A DNA stretch of 7,940 nt, taken from an uncultured Acidimicrobiia bacterium (GTDB taxonomy: Bacteria > Actinomycetota > Acidimicrobiia > IMCC26256 > CALEDW01). The position numbers and the translations under genes are program-made. Numbering within the stretch: position 1 is the stretch's first letter; every line of letters starts with the position of its first letter. Below are positions 1-7,189 of this stretch, piece after piece. The DNA lies in assembly GCA_937949585.1 (NCBI GenBank), contig CALEDW010000314.1, positions 1-7,940 of the forward strand, given 5' to 3'. Below the pieces are notes generated by a model. It ran no database searches. It was not told where the DNA came from and saw only the letters and a list, made by a program, of their open reading frames with translations.

Positions 1-1284
1 CGGGCCGCCGAGGTGGCCCGCCGGGCCCGTCCCGTGCTGCTGGGCGGGGTGCCGATGAACTGGATGGCCCGCTGGCCGGGCCCCTTCCCGATCGTCGCCG
101 CCGAGGCCTCCGACGCCCGGGTGATCGACGTGGACGGGCACACCTACGTGGACTTCTGCCTCGGCGACACCGGGGCGATGGCCGGCCACGCCCCGGCCGC
201 CACGGTCGCCGCGCTCGCCGCCCAGGTGCCCAAGGGCCTCACCACCATGCTGCCCAGCCCCGACGCGCCGGCCGTCGGCGCCGAGCTGACCCGACGGTTC
301 GGGCTCGGGCATTGGCAGCTCGCCTCCAGCGCCACCGACGCCAACCGGTTCGCGCTGCGTCTGGCCCGCCAGGCCACCGGCCGGCGGCTCGTGGTGGTGT
401 TCGACTGGTGCTACCACGGCACCGTCGACGAGACGCTCGCCACCGTCGACGCCGGCGGCAGGGTGGTGCCCCGCGACGGGCACCTCGGCGAGCCGGTCGA
501 CCCCGCGCTCACGACCCGGGTGGTGCCCTTCAACGATCCCGATGCGCTCGCCGCCGCGCTCGCCCCCGGCGACGTCGCCGCGGTGCTGGCCGAACCGGTG
601 ATGACGAACATCGGGATCATCCACCCCGATCCCGGGTTCCACGATGCGCTGCGGGAGGCGACCCGCCGTACCGGCACGCTCCTGGTGATCGACGAGACGC
701 ACACGATCTGCGCCGGTCCCGGCGGCTACACCCGTGCCGCCGGCCTGGAGCCCGACCTGCTCACGATCGGCAAGCCGATCGCCGGGGGCTTCCCCACCGC
801 CGCCTACGGCTGCACCGACGAGGTCGCACACGCGGTGGAGAAGCCGGCCACCGCCGACGAGGGCGACGTGAGCGGCATCGGCGGCACCCTGGCCGGCAAT
901 GCCGCCGCGCTCGCCGCCATCCGAGCGACCCTCACCGAGGTGCTGACGGACGAGGCGTTCGCGCACATGGGCCGGCTCGGCGCCCGCTGGGAGGCTGGGG
1001 TGCAGCGGGTGATCGACGAGCGGTCGCTTCCCTGGTCGGTCACCCGCCTCGGGGCCCGGGCCGAGTACTGGTTCCTGCCCCGCCGTCCCCGCCACGGGGC
1101 CGAGGCCGCGGCGGGGGTGGACCAAGCCCTCGACGCCTTCATGCACCTGTACGCACTGAACCGGGGGATCCTGCTGACCCCGTTCCACAACATGGCGCTC
1201 ATGTGCCCGGCGACCACCGACGACGACGTCGACCGCCACACCGAGGTGTTCGCCGCCGCCGCCGACGAGCTGCTCGGCCGCTGA
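1..1284 (+). CDS. Class-III PLP-dependent aminotransferase (glutamate-1-semialdehyde aminomutase-like), N-terminus cut off
   Basis: This is a fold-type I, class-III aminotransferase, a cytoplasmic PLP enzyme that moves an amino group between an amino donor and a keto or aldehyde acceptor. The substrate cannot be told from sequence. The frame is open to base 1, and the first in-window start (GTG at 13) lies just before the motif GGVPMNW, which in relatives follows a further N-terminal stretch, so the true start is probably upstream. Numbering from that GTG, visible landmarks are DVDGHTYVDFCLGDTGAM (about 38-55), SSATDANRFALRLAR (about 105-119), the PLP-stacking CYHG near 133, VIDETH with the pyridine-binding D227, and TIGKPIAGGFP with the Schiff-base lysine K254. 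The C-terminal segment LTPFHNMALMCPATT is intact. The gene converges on the acyl-CoA unit, with 122 bp between the stops. The family call is firm; the reaction is not. Confidence 0.9.
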   Translation, partial: RAAEVARRARPVLLGGVPMNWMARWPGPFPIVAAEASDARVIDVDGHTYVDFCLGDTGAMAGHAPAATVAALAAQVPKGLTTMLPSPDAPAVGAELTRRFGLGHWQLASSATDANRFALRLARQATGRRLVVVFDWCYHGTVDETLATVDAGGRVVPRDGHLGEPVDPALTTRVVPFNDPDALAAALAPGDVAAVLAEPVMTNIGIIHPDPGFHDALREATRRTGTLLVIDETHTICAGPGGYTRAAGLEPDLLTIGKPIAGGFPTAAYGCTDEVAHAVEKPATADEGDVSGIGGTLAGNAAALAAIRATLTEVLTDEAFAHMGRLGARWEAGVQRVIDERSLPWSVTRLGARAEYWFLPRRPRHGAEAAAGVDQALDAFMHLYALNRGILLTPFHNMALMCPATTDDDVDRHTEVFAAAADELLGR

Positions 1285-1333
1285 CCCCGCCGATCGGTGG
1301 CCCGATCGCCCGCCGACGGTCGATCTCTCCGCC

Positions 1334-1352
1334 GGCGGGGGTGACGCCCGCC
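1334..1352. terminator. Weak hairpin between convergent genes
   Basis: Between the aminotransferase stop (1284) and the carboxylase stop (1407) there is a 6-bp stem, GGCGGG with CCCGCC, around a 7-base loop. No T-tract follows on either strand, so a classical intrinsic terminator is not supported. It is listed only because it is the best stem in the convergent gap, where transcripts from both sides must end. Confidence 0.2.
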
Positions 1353-1406
1353 CCGGTGTGGTGGCGGAACGCTCGGCGGCGGTGGCGGGCCGATCCGGGG
1401 CGGGCC

Positions 1407-3005
1407 TCAGACCGGCAGCACGCCGTGCTTGCGCCAGGGCCGGTGCACCCGCTTGTCGGCGTGGGCGTGCAGGCCCCGCCAGATCGCCGGCCGGGTGTCG
1501 GCCGGGTCGATCACGTCGTCGAGCTGGGCGTGACCGGCGGCGACGTACGGGTCGATGTGGGAGCGGATCTCCTCGGCGAGCTCGAGGCGGCGCCGGGTGC
1601 GCTCCTCCTCGTCCTCGATGGCGGCGAGGGTCTTGCGGTGGATGATGTTCACGGCGCCGTCGGGGCCCATCACCGCGATCTCCGCCGTGGGCCAGGCCAC
1701 GAGGTAGTCGGCCTCGTAGGCGAGGCCGTTCATCACGAAGTACCCGGCCCCGTAGCTCTTGCGCAGGACCACGCTGATCTTCGGAACCGTGGCCTCGCTC
1801 ACCGCGAAGAGCATCTTCGCCCCGTGGCGGATGATCCCCTGGCGCTCCACCGCGGAGCCCACGATGAACCCGGGGACGTCGTGCAGGAACACGAGCGGGA
1901 TCCCGAACGCGTCGCACAGCCACACGAAGCGCGCCGCCTTGTCGGCCGCGTTCACGTCGAGGGCCCCGCCCAGCACCATCGGTTGGTTGGCGACGATCCC
2001 CACCGGCATCCCGCCGATGCGGGCCAGCCCCGTGACGAGGTTGCGGGCCCAATCGGGCTTCATCCAGAACACGTCGTGGTCGTCGACGATCGCCGCCACG
2101 ACCTTGCGCACGTCGTAGGCCCGGCGGGGGGCGGTGGGCACGATGTCGTAGAGCTCCGGGCAGCGCCGCTCGACCGGGTCGTCGCAGGGCCGAACCGGCG
2201 GACGCTCCCGGTTGTGGGACGGGAAGAACGACAGGTACCGGCGCACCACGGCCAGGCAGGCCGCGTCGTCGGGCACCTCGAGGTCGGCGCAGCCGCTGAT
2301 GCGGGTGTGCACCTCCGAACCGCCCATCTCCTCCTCGGTCACGTCCTCACCCACTGCGGCCTTCACCAGGTGCCGGCCGCCGAGCGCCATCGAGGACGTG
2401 CCCTTCACCATCGGCACGAAGTCGGCCAGGGCGGGGATGTAGGCGGTGCCGGCCGCGCAGTGGCCGAGCATGGCCGCCACCATCGGCACCACGCCGCTCA
2501 TCGCCACCTGCTCCCGGAACAACGCGCCGGCGCCGGCGAACGTGGAGCCGCTCGTCGACTGAATGCGGGCCCCGGCCGAGTCGAGCAGCCACACGAACGG
2601 GATCCGCTGGCGCAGCGCCAGCTCCCGCATCCGGGCGACCTTCTCCTCTCCGACCCGGCCCATCGACCCGGCCATGACGGTGAAGTCGTAGGCGGCCACC
2701 GCGACGCGCCGGCCGTCGATCTCCCCGATGCCGGTCACCACGCCGTCGCAGGCCAGGTAGCGGTCACCGAGGCCGGGGTCCATGTGGTCGGCGAGCAACC
2801 CGTACTCCACCCAGGTGCCCGGATCCACCAGGAGGTCGAGGCGTTCGCGCACCGTGAGCTTGCCGAGCCCGTGCTGGCGCTCCACCTGCTCCGCACCGCC
2901 CATGCCCAGCGCCCGCTCCCGTCGACGCTGCAGGTCGGCGACCAGTGGGCCCCAGTCGTGGACGTCTCCCCCACCGGTGCTCGTGGCGCGTGTCATGCCC
3001 GGCAT
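1407..3005 (-). CDS. Acyl-CoA carboxylase carboxyltransferase (beta) subunit
   Basis: The 532-residue protein has the usual length of a biotin-dependent acyl-CoA carboxylase beta subunit. Such subunits transfer CO2 from carboxybiotin to an acyl-CoA. N-terminal crotonase-fold domain: GLGKLTVRERLDLLVDPG (46-63), LLDSAGARI (140-148), MGGSEVHTRISGCAD (217-231 onward). C-terminal domain: FLHDVPGFIVG (373-383), GIIRHGAKML (390-399), EATVPKISVVLRKSYGAGY (404-422), AWPTAEIAVMG (437-447). At the position of the specificity aspartate of propionyl-CoA carboxylases (the D of YGGAYD; D422 in Streptomyces PccB) this protein has F423, so propionyl-CoA is not an obvious substrate. The biotin carboxylase/BCCP partner is not in the window. 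The start could be ATG 3005 or ATG 2996; neither has a clear Shine-Dalgarno sequence. It lies 38 bp downstream of the crotonase gene and is probably cotranscribed with it. Confidence 0.92.
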   Translation of the reverse strand: MPGMTRATSTGGGDVHDWGPLVADLQRRRERALGMGGAEQVERQHGLGKLTVRERLDLLVDPGTWVEYGLLADHMDPGLGDRYLACDGVVTGIGEIDGRRVAVAAYDFTVMAGSMGRVGEEKVARMRELALRQRIPFVWLLDSAGARIQSTSGSTFAGAGALFREQVAMSGVVPMVAAMLGHCAAGTAYIPALADFVPMVKGTSSMALGGRHLVKAAVGEDVTEEEMGGSEVHTRISGCADLEVPDDAACLAVVRRYLSFFPSHNRERPPVRPCDDPVERRCPELYDIVPTAPRRAYDVRKVVAAIVDDHDVFWMKPDWARNLVTGLARIGGMPVGIVANQPMVLGGALDVNAADKAARFVWLCDAFGIPLVFLHDVPGFIVGSAVERQGIIRHGAKMLFAVSEATVPKISVVLRKSYGAGYFVMNGLAYEADYLVAWPTAEIAVMGPDGAVNIIHRKTLAAIEDEEERTRRRLELAEEIRSHIDPYVAAGHAQLDDVIDPADTRPAIWRGLHAHADKRVHRPWRKHGVLPV

Positions 3006-3043
3006 GCTGCCACGCCGCAGCCGGCGCCCACCGCCCGGATCCG

Positions 3044-3826
3044 TCAGCGACCGCGCCAGCGAGGCTCGCGTTTCTCGGCGAACGCGGCGACGCCCTCGGC
3101 GGCGTCCTCGGAGAGGGTGTGCACGGTGAGCATCGCCTGCAAGTGGTCGAGCGCGGCGTCGGCCGGCAGCTCAAGGGTTCGGTAGAAGGCGCCGCGACCC
3201 CAGCGCAGCACGAGCGGCGACTTGGCCGCCAGCGTGGCGGCCAGCTCGTCGACCGCCGCGTCGAGCTCGGCGACGGGCACCACGCGGGTGACGAACCCGA
3301 TGCGCTCGGCCTCGGCGGCGCCGACCCGACGCCCCGTCATCTGCAGCTCCAGCACCCGCTTCGGGGGCATGGCGCGCAGCATCGGCACGGTGATCATGTA
3401 GGGCCACAGCCCCACGTTCACCTCCGGGGTACCGAAGGTGGCGTCGTCGGCGGCGATCACGAAGTCACAGGCCAGCGCCAGGCCGAACCCGCCCGCCAGC
3501 GCGTGGCCCCGCACCCGGGCGATCGTCGGCTTCCCCAGCGACCACAGCTCCCGGAACACGGCGGCGAGCAGGCCCCTCCCGTCGTGGGCGGCGGCGGCGC
3601 CGGCGTTGTCGGCGATACCGCCCAGGTCGGCACCGGCACAGAAGGCCCGGTCGCCGGCCCCGGTGAGTACCACCACCCGGACCGTCCCGTCGCCGCGGGC
3701 CCGTCCCAGCGCGTCGCGCAGGCCCTGCATGACCGCCGCGTTCATCGCGTTGCGCCGCTCCGGACGGTTGATCGTGACGCGGGCCACCGGGCCGTCGGTC
3801 GCGTAGAGCACCTCGGGTTCGCTCAT
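3044..3826 (-). CDS. Enoyl-CoA hydratase/isomerase (crotonase) family protein
   Basis: A 260-residue crotonase-fold enzyme acting on acyl-CoA thioesters in the cytoplasm. The CoA/oxyanion-hole segments are FCAGADL (62-68) and GHALAGGFGLALACD (107-121). Compared with rat mitochondrial enoyl-CoA hydratase, the first catalytic glutamate (E144, in GGGCEL) is replaced by G115. The second (E164) is kept as E135 in FGTPEV. The following loop reads NVGLWPYMITVPML instead of the usual GxxPGxGGTQRL. One-glutamate crotonases include isomerases, decarboxylases and other CoA-ester enzymes, so plain hydration should not be assumed. The longer open frame reaches upstream to 4531, but family similarity begins at MSEPEVLYATDGPVARVTIN. 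The ATG at 3826 lies six bases after a TANNNT box, which suggests a leaderless start. It is the first gene of a probable two-gene unit with the carboxylase. Confidence 0.9.
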   Translation of the reverse strand: MSEPEVLYATDGPVARVTINRPERRNAMNAAVMQGLRDALGRARGDGTVRVVVLTGAGDRAFCAGADLGGIADNAGAAAAHDGRGLLAAVFRELWSLGKPTIARVRGHALAGGFGLALACDFVIAADDATFGTPEVNVGLWPYMITVPMLRAMPPKRVLELQMTGRRVGAAEAERIGFVTRVVPVAELDAAVDELAATLAAKSPLVLRWGRGAFYRTLELPADAALDHLQAMLTVHTLSEDAAEGVAAFAEKREPRWRGR

Positions 3827-3832
3827 GGCGGG

Positions 3833-3838
3833 ATCGTA
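3833..3838 (-). promoter_or_regulatory. Candidate -10 box for the crotonase-carboxylase unit (leaderless)
   Basis: On the minus strand TACGAT fits the TANNNT -10 consensus and is followed by CCCGCC and then the ATG at 3826. Transcription would begin at or next to the start codon, which explains why no Shine-Dalgarno sequence is seen. No good -35 is visible 17 bases upstream (GATACC). Confidence 0.4.
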
Positions 3839-3986
3839 GGCAGCGCCTCGGGGCCGGTATCCCCCGGGCCACGCCGGCCGCCGGGGGCAGGTGCTCGGCG
3901 ACGACGGCCGGACCGACCGACGGCGGACGGGATGGGCACCACCCCGGTCCGGGCGTCGAATCCGCACCCCGGCGTCGGGACCTCGG

Positions 3987-3992
3987 TACCGT
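3987..3992 (+). promoter_or_regulatory. Candidate -10 box for the DUF5317-like gene (leaderless)
   Basis: TACCGT fits TANNNT and ends eight bases before the GTG at 4001, consistent with a leaderless or very short-leader transcript. No convincing -35 is seen. With the minus-strand box at 3833-3838, it makes 3827-4000 a divergent promoter region. Confidence 0.3.
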
Positions 3993-4000
3993 GGTGCGCC

Positions 4001-4666
4001 GTGCTCGTGTACGCAGCGGCGCTGCTGGCGGCGCTGGTGATCGTGCCGCTCACCCGGGGCAGCTTCCGCCGTCTCGCCACGATCGACGTGCAGCGTCTGT
4101 GGTTGCTCTTCGCCGGGCTGGGCATCCAGGTGGCCCTCGAGCTCGTCGAGCTCCCCGCCGCGCACCGCGAGACGGTGGGGTTCGGGCTGGTGCTGGCGTC
4201 CTACCTCGCGCTGCTGGGGTTCTGCGCCTCGAACCTGCGCCTCGCCGGGATGGGGGTCGTGACCATCGGCGTGGCCCTGAACGCGTTCGTGATCGCCGCC
4301 AACCAGGGGATGCCCTACCGGGTCGCCGACGGCCGGGAGCCCACCGTCACGGTGAAGCACCGGCCCGAGCGTCCGGGCGACGTGCTGCCGGTCCTCGGCG
4401 ACCGGATCGTGCTGCCCGAACCGGTGGCGGCGGGCATCTCCTTCGGCGACCTCATCCTCGCCGTCGGTCTGGTCGAGCTGTGCTACCGCAACAGCCGGGT
4501 GCCCCGCCGGGCGCGCCGCCGGGTGCCGCATCCCTCCGAGCAGCCACCGCCGGACCCTGCCACCGCGGAGCTGTGGCTACGCACCCCGGCGTCGGAGCTC
4601 GCCGCGGCGCACCACGCGGTCGAGCGCGTCGAGGACCAGCGGGTCGTAGAGATAGCCCGGACCTGA
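4001..4666 (+). CDS. DUF5317-like integral membrane protein
   Basis: A 221-residue membrane protein of unknown function. Four hydrophobic segments lie near 3-18, 31-47, 59-76 and 80-99, followed by NQGMPYR (101-107) and, after a soluble loop, a shorter hydrophobic stretch at GISFGDLILAVGLVELCY (146-163). The ALNAFVIAANQGMP segment and the later SFGD..LAVG pattern are what I recall of DUF5317 proteins from actinobacteria; this is recognition from memory. Start GTG 4001 was chosen because hydrophobicity begins there and a TANNNT box sits just upstream; GTG 4007 is the alternative. The frame is open far upstream, but that part is antisense to the crotonase gene. The last 29 residues or so form a polar, low-complexity tail encoded opposite the 3' end of the minus-strand HD-like gene. 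Confidence 0.72.
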   Translation: MLVYAAALLAALVIVPLTRGSFRRLATIDVQRLWLLFAGLGIQVALELVELPAAHRETVGFGLVLASYLALLGFCASNLRLAGMGVVTIGVALNAFVIAANQGMPYRVADGREPTVTVKHRPERPGDVLPVLGDRIVLPEPVAAGISFGDLILAVGLVELCYRNSRVPRRARRRVPHPSEQPPPDPATAELWLRTPASELAAAHHAVERVEDQRVVEIART

Positions 4667-5776
4667 GCGCAACGCTTCCACCGCCACCGGTCCCAGGCTC
4701 GCATCGCCGGTGGTGAGCTCGTCGAACGCGCTGGCCACCCGCAGCACCTGCGCTGCGACGTCGTCGGCGTCGGGCGCGAGCAGGTCGCCCGCCGGGCGCA
4801 GCGGTTCGGTCTGGCGCAGGATCTCCGCGCCCTTGGCCGCCACCTCGGCGGGCAACGGCGCCCGGCCCGACTCGCGAGGATCGGGGAGGCAGAGGTGCCC
4901 GAGGTGGTGGAGCAGCGCGGCGGCCTCCAGGTACTGGATCCGGTCTTGGGGCAGGTCGAGCTCGGCGGCCAGCGCCCCGCACAGCTCGGCGACCCGTTGC
5001 GCGTGCCCGGGACGGGCGAGCCCGGCCAGCTCGGGCACCGCCGACAGCGCCGCGATCGTCTGGCGGTAGGTGATCCGGATGGTGGCCAGCCGATCGAACG
5101 CGTACCAGGCCGACAGCAGGGGCACGAGGAACAGGGGCAGCACCCAGGCCCCGATGCCGTTGTCGGCGCCGACCCCCCGGTACCCGAACCCGAGGAACAG
5201 CCCGCTGGACAGCAGCGCGAGCTCTGCGGCCCGGTCGCGGTGCCCGAGGCGCCATGCGCTCGGGCCGCCCCGCAACCGCTCGTCCACGGCGATGAGCACG
5301 ATCCCGCCGGCGCCGAGCGCCGCGAGGACCGCCAAGTCGTCGGGCCAGGTCCCGGCGACGCCCTGAACCGCGGCGAACGCGACCCATCCGGCTGCGGTCG
5401 CCGCCGCGCGCCGCGCCGCCCGTGTCGCCCGGTCCCGGGCCGGGGTGTCGTCGCACAGCGCGTGGACCACCAGGGCCGCCGCCACGACGCCGGCGAGCTG
5501 CATGCCGGGGATACGCAACGCACCGATGAGCACCGCGGTGGCCAGGGGCAGCGGCGGCCGCTCGGGCACCCGGATCACCAGGGTCTCACCGACCAGGATC
5601 GCAGTGGCCAGGAGCGCCAGGGTGGCGACGGTCGGCTGCGGCACCACCCAGGTGGCCGCGGCGACCACGGCCGCACCGCACATCCCGACGGCGCCGACGC
5701 GGACACCGACGCGCGCACCGTTGCGCACCCGGCGGCGCTCCGGGCGTCCGGCGTCGGGCCGCACCGTCGCGGTCAT
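4577..5776 (-). CDS. Membrane protein with degenerate HD domain
   Basis: A 399-residue protein with an Arg-rich N-terminus, roughly seven or eight hydrophobic segments (about 25-43, 48-68, 76-90, 94-106, 125-142, 148-165, 184-199, 208-226) and a C-terminal cytoplasmic HD-like domain from about 235. The first HD histidine is present in PGHAQRVAEL (H258). The signature expected as HDxGK reads HHLGH (290-294), so both the metal-binding aspartate and the lysine are replaced by histidine. The region expected to give the third metal ligand and the GYP motif is absent. The late helices (RVASAFDEL, about 346-354, and YLYDPLVLDALDRVV) still match the family. Hydrolase activity is therefore doubtful; a binding or partner role is inferred. 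The ATG at 5776 overlaps the stop of the preceding HD gene as ATGA, so translation is probably coupled. The 826-residue open frame containing it is an artefact upstream of this start. Its 3' end overlaps the convergent DUF5317-like gene. Confidence 0.8.
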   Translation of the reverse strand: MTATVRPDAGRPERRRVRNGARVGVRVGAVGMCGAAVVAAATWVVPQPTVATLALLATAILVGETLVIRVPERPPLPLATAVLIGALRIPGMQLAGVVAAALVVHALCDDTPARDRATRAARRAAATAAGWVAFAAVQGVAGTWPDDLAVLAALGAGGIVLIAVDERLRGGPSAWRLGHRDRAAELALLSSGLFLGFGYRGVGADNGIGAWVLPLFLVPLLSAWYAFDRLATIRITYRQTIAALSAVPELAGLARPGHAQRVAELCGALAAELDLPQDRIQYLEAAALLHHLGHLCLPDPRESGRAPLPAEVAAKGAEILRQTEPLRPAGDLLAPDADDVAAQVLRVASAFDELTTGDASLGPVAVEALRSGPGYLYDPLVLDALDRVVRRGELRRRGA

Positions 5777-7134
5777 GCCCCGGCCGTTCCCGCCGCGGGC
5801 GCCGCCGGCGCCGGCCCGTCCGGGAGCAGGTCGCCGAGGCCTGCCGATCCGGTGCCGGTGACGGGGGCGTCCTGGTGGTACACGTGCTCCTCGTAGCCGG
5901 GCCCGTGCACCTCGCCCCGGCGACGCAACGCGGCGATGAGCGCGTCGACGACCCGGGGGTGGAACTGCCGGCCGGCGTTGCGGCGCAGCTCCCGGAACGC
6001 CTCCTGCTGGGGCAGGGCCCGCCGGTAGGAGCGGGTCGAGGTCATGGCGTCGTAGGCGTCGGCCACGGCCACGATGTGGGGTTCGATGGGCTGGCCCCGC
6101 TCGTCGGCGACCGGTTCGAAGCGGGAGGCCTCGCTCGTGGCGCTCGGGGCGACGGGGGCGAGGAAGTCGATTCGGCGCAGGATCTCCACCGAGACGTCTT
6201 CGTGCCGGCGCACCTCGGCGAACTCGTCCGGCGTGAGCTTGCCCGGCTTGTTCAACAGGTGGTTCGGCACCACCAGCTTGCCGACGTCGTGCATGAGGGC
6301 CGCCAGCCGCAACCGCTCGAGGCGGCGCACGCCGAGCCCGAGCTCCTCGCCGATGTAGCCGGCGTAGCGGGCGACCCGCTCGGCGTGCCCGGCGGTGTAG
6401 CGGTCTTTGGCCTCCAGCGCCCCGATGAGGATGCGCAGCGCCGCCTCGTGCGAGTCCTGGATGGCCACGTAGGCGTTGAACGTCTGGCGAGCGATGAGGA
6501 TCGGCGCGATGAACAGCGGCGCGACCACCGGGCCGGCGTCGAGGTAGAGCCGCCCCAGGCAGAAGCCGAGGAGCGCGAACGGGAAGACGTGCGCCTCCCC
6601 CAGCAGGTCGCGCCGCAGCTCCCTGTGGTCGATGCCGCCGTCGGCCAGCCAGGTGACGACGATCACCAGGCTCAGGTTGATCACCGAGAACACCACGACG
6701 GTGGGCAGCGCCAGCGCCGCCATCTCGGTCGGCCCGAGCGGTCCGGCCGGGGCGAGCACCTCGAAGGTCGCGGCGGCGGCCAGCAACGACAGCCCGAAGT
6801 TCCCGGCGTTGAACGCCAACTTCCGCCACTCGAAGCGGCGGAGGTGGGTGACGTCGAGGACATCGAACAACCCGACGAGCAGCGGTCCGAGCAGCGGGGC
6901 CGTGTCGTGGAACACGACGACGGCCGCCATGCCGAGCATCGGGCTCGCGCTCACGCTGAAACCCCGGGAGGAGGTGACGCGGTCGAGGTTCCCCGCCATC
7001 GCGAAGAGCGCTCCGAGGATGAGGAGCGGCACCGGCTGGGGTGCCGGCCCGCGCCACGCGACGACCACTGCGGTCGCAGCGGCCGCGATGGCGAGGGTCA
7101 GGCAGTACGCGGTGAGCAGGGCAGGGCGGGCCAT
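5773..7134 (-). CDS. Membrane-anchored HD-domain protein (HD-GYP-related, GYP motif missing)
   Basis: A 453-residue protein with about six membrane segments (near 6-28, 34-49, 64-90, 106-128, 136-164, 183-215), then a cytoplasmic HD domain. Metal-site motifs present: KDRYTAGHAERV (H250), LMHDVGK (H282, D283, K286) and RRHEDV (H311), followed by NKPGKLT. The expected HHExxDGxGYP motif is replaced by a stretch with ATSEASRFEPVADERGQ, about five residues shorter than usual. IVAVADAYDAMTSTRSYRRA and FHPRVVDAL then match the family again. HD-GYP proteins degrade cyclic di-GMP; without the HH ligands and GYP loop the substrate is open. I chose ATG 7134 because the first membrane helix begins there. 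GTG 7212 in the same frame would add 26 mostly Pro/Gly residues and overlap the 28-residue peptide gene. Neither start has a good Shine-Dalgarno sequence. The tail (VTGTGSAGLGDLL) is polar and low in complexity. Confidence 0.88.
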   Translation of the reverse strand: MARPALLTAYCLTLAIAAAATAVVVAWRGPAPQPVPLLILGALFAMAGNLDRVTSSRGFSVSASPMLGMAAVVVFHDTAPLLGPLLVGLFDVLDVTHLRRFEWRKLAFNAGNFGLSLLAAAATFEVLAPAGPLGPTEMAALALPTVVVFSVINLSLVIVVTWLADGGIDHRELRRDLLGEAHVFPFALLGFCLGRLYLDAGPVVAPLFIAPILIARQTFNAYVAIQDSHEAALRILIGALEAKDRYTAGHAERVARYAGYIGEELGLGVRRLERLRLAALMHDVGKLVVPNHLLNKPGKLTPDEFAEVRRHEDVSVEILRRIDFLAPVAPSATSEASRFEPVADERGQPIEPHIVAVADAYDAMTSTRSYRRALPQQEAFRELRRNAGRQFHPRVVDALIAALRRRGEVHGPGYEEHVYHQDAPVTGTGSAGLGDLLPDGPAPAAPAAGTAGA

Positions 7135-7189
7135 GGGCGGGCCGACCCGGACCGGCGGAGGCGGCAGAACCCCGACGTCGGCAGCTTCA

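Noticed and set aside
312..3185. 957-codon open frame on the plus strand
   Set aside because: Arg/Pro/His-rich composition with no domain logic. It runs antisense to the carboxylase and out of frame with the aminotransferase, whose motifs are unmistakable. Long antisense frames are expected at this G+C content.
3827..4531. Upstream extension of the crotonase frame on the minus strand
   Set aside because: His/Arg/Gly-rich sequence antisense to the DUF5317-like gene. Crotonase homology starts at the ATG at 3826, just after a -10 box.
6101..6180. Frameshift hiding an intact HHExxDGxGYP motif in the HD gene
   Set aside because: One alternative frame gives ERHERG followed by LPLRTG, but no DGxGYP. 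The original frame stays hydrophobically sensible into IVAVADAYDAM.
5777..7057. N-terminal half of an 826-codon minus-strand frame ending at 4577
   Set aside because: The upstream part is out of frame with the clear HD-protein gene and is Arg/Ala/Pro-rich noise. Only the part from ATG 5776, coupled by ATGA, looks like a protein.
7172..7181. 10-bp palindrome CCGACGTCGG between the 28-residue peptide and the HD protein start
   Set aside because: Short, and common in G+C-rich DNA. It lies in an intra-operon spacer with no other supporting signal.
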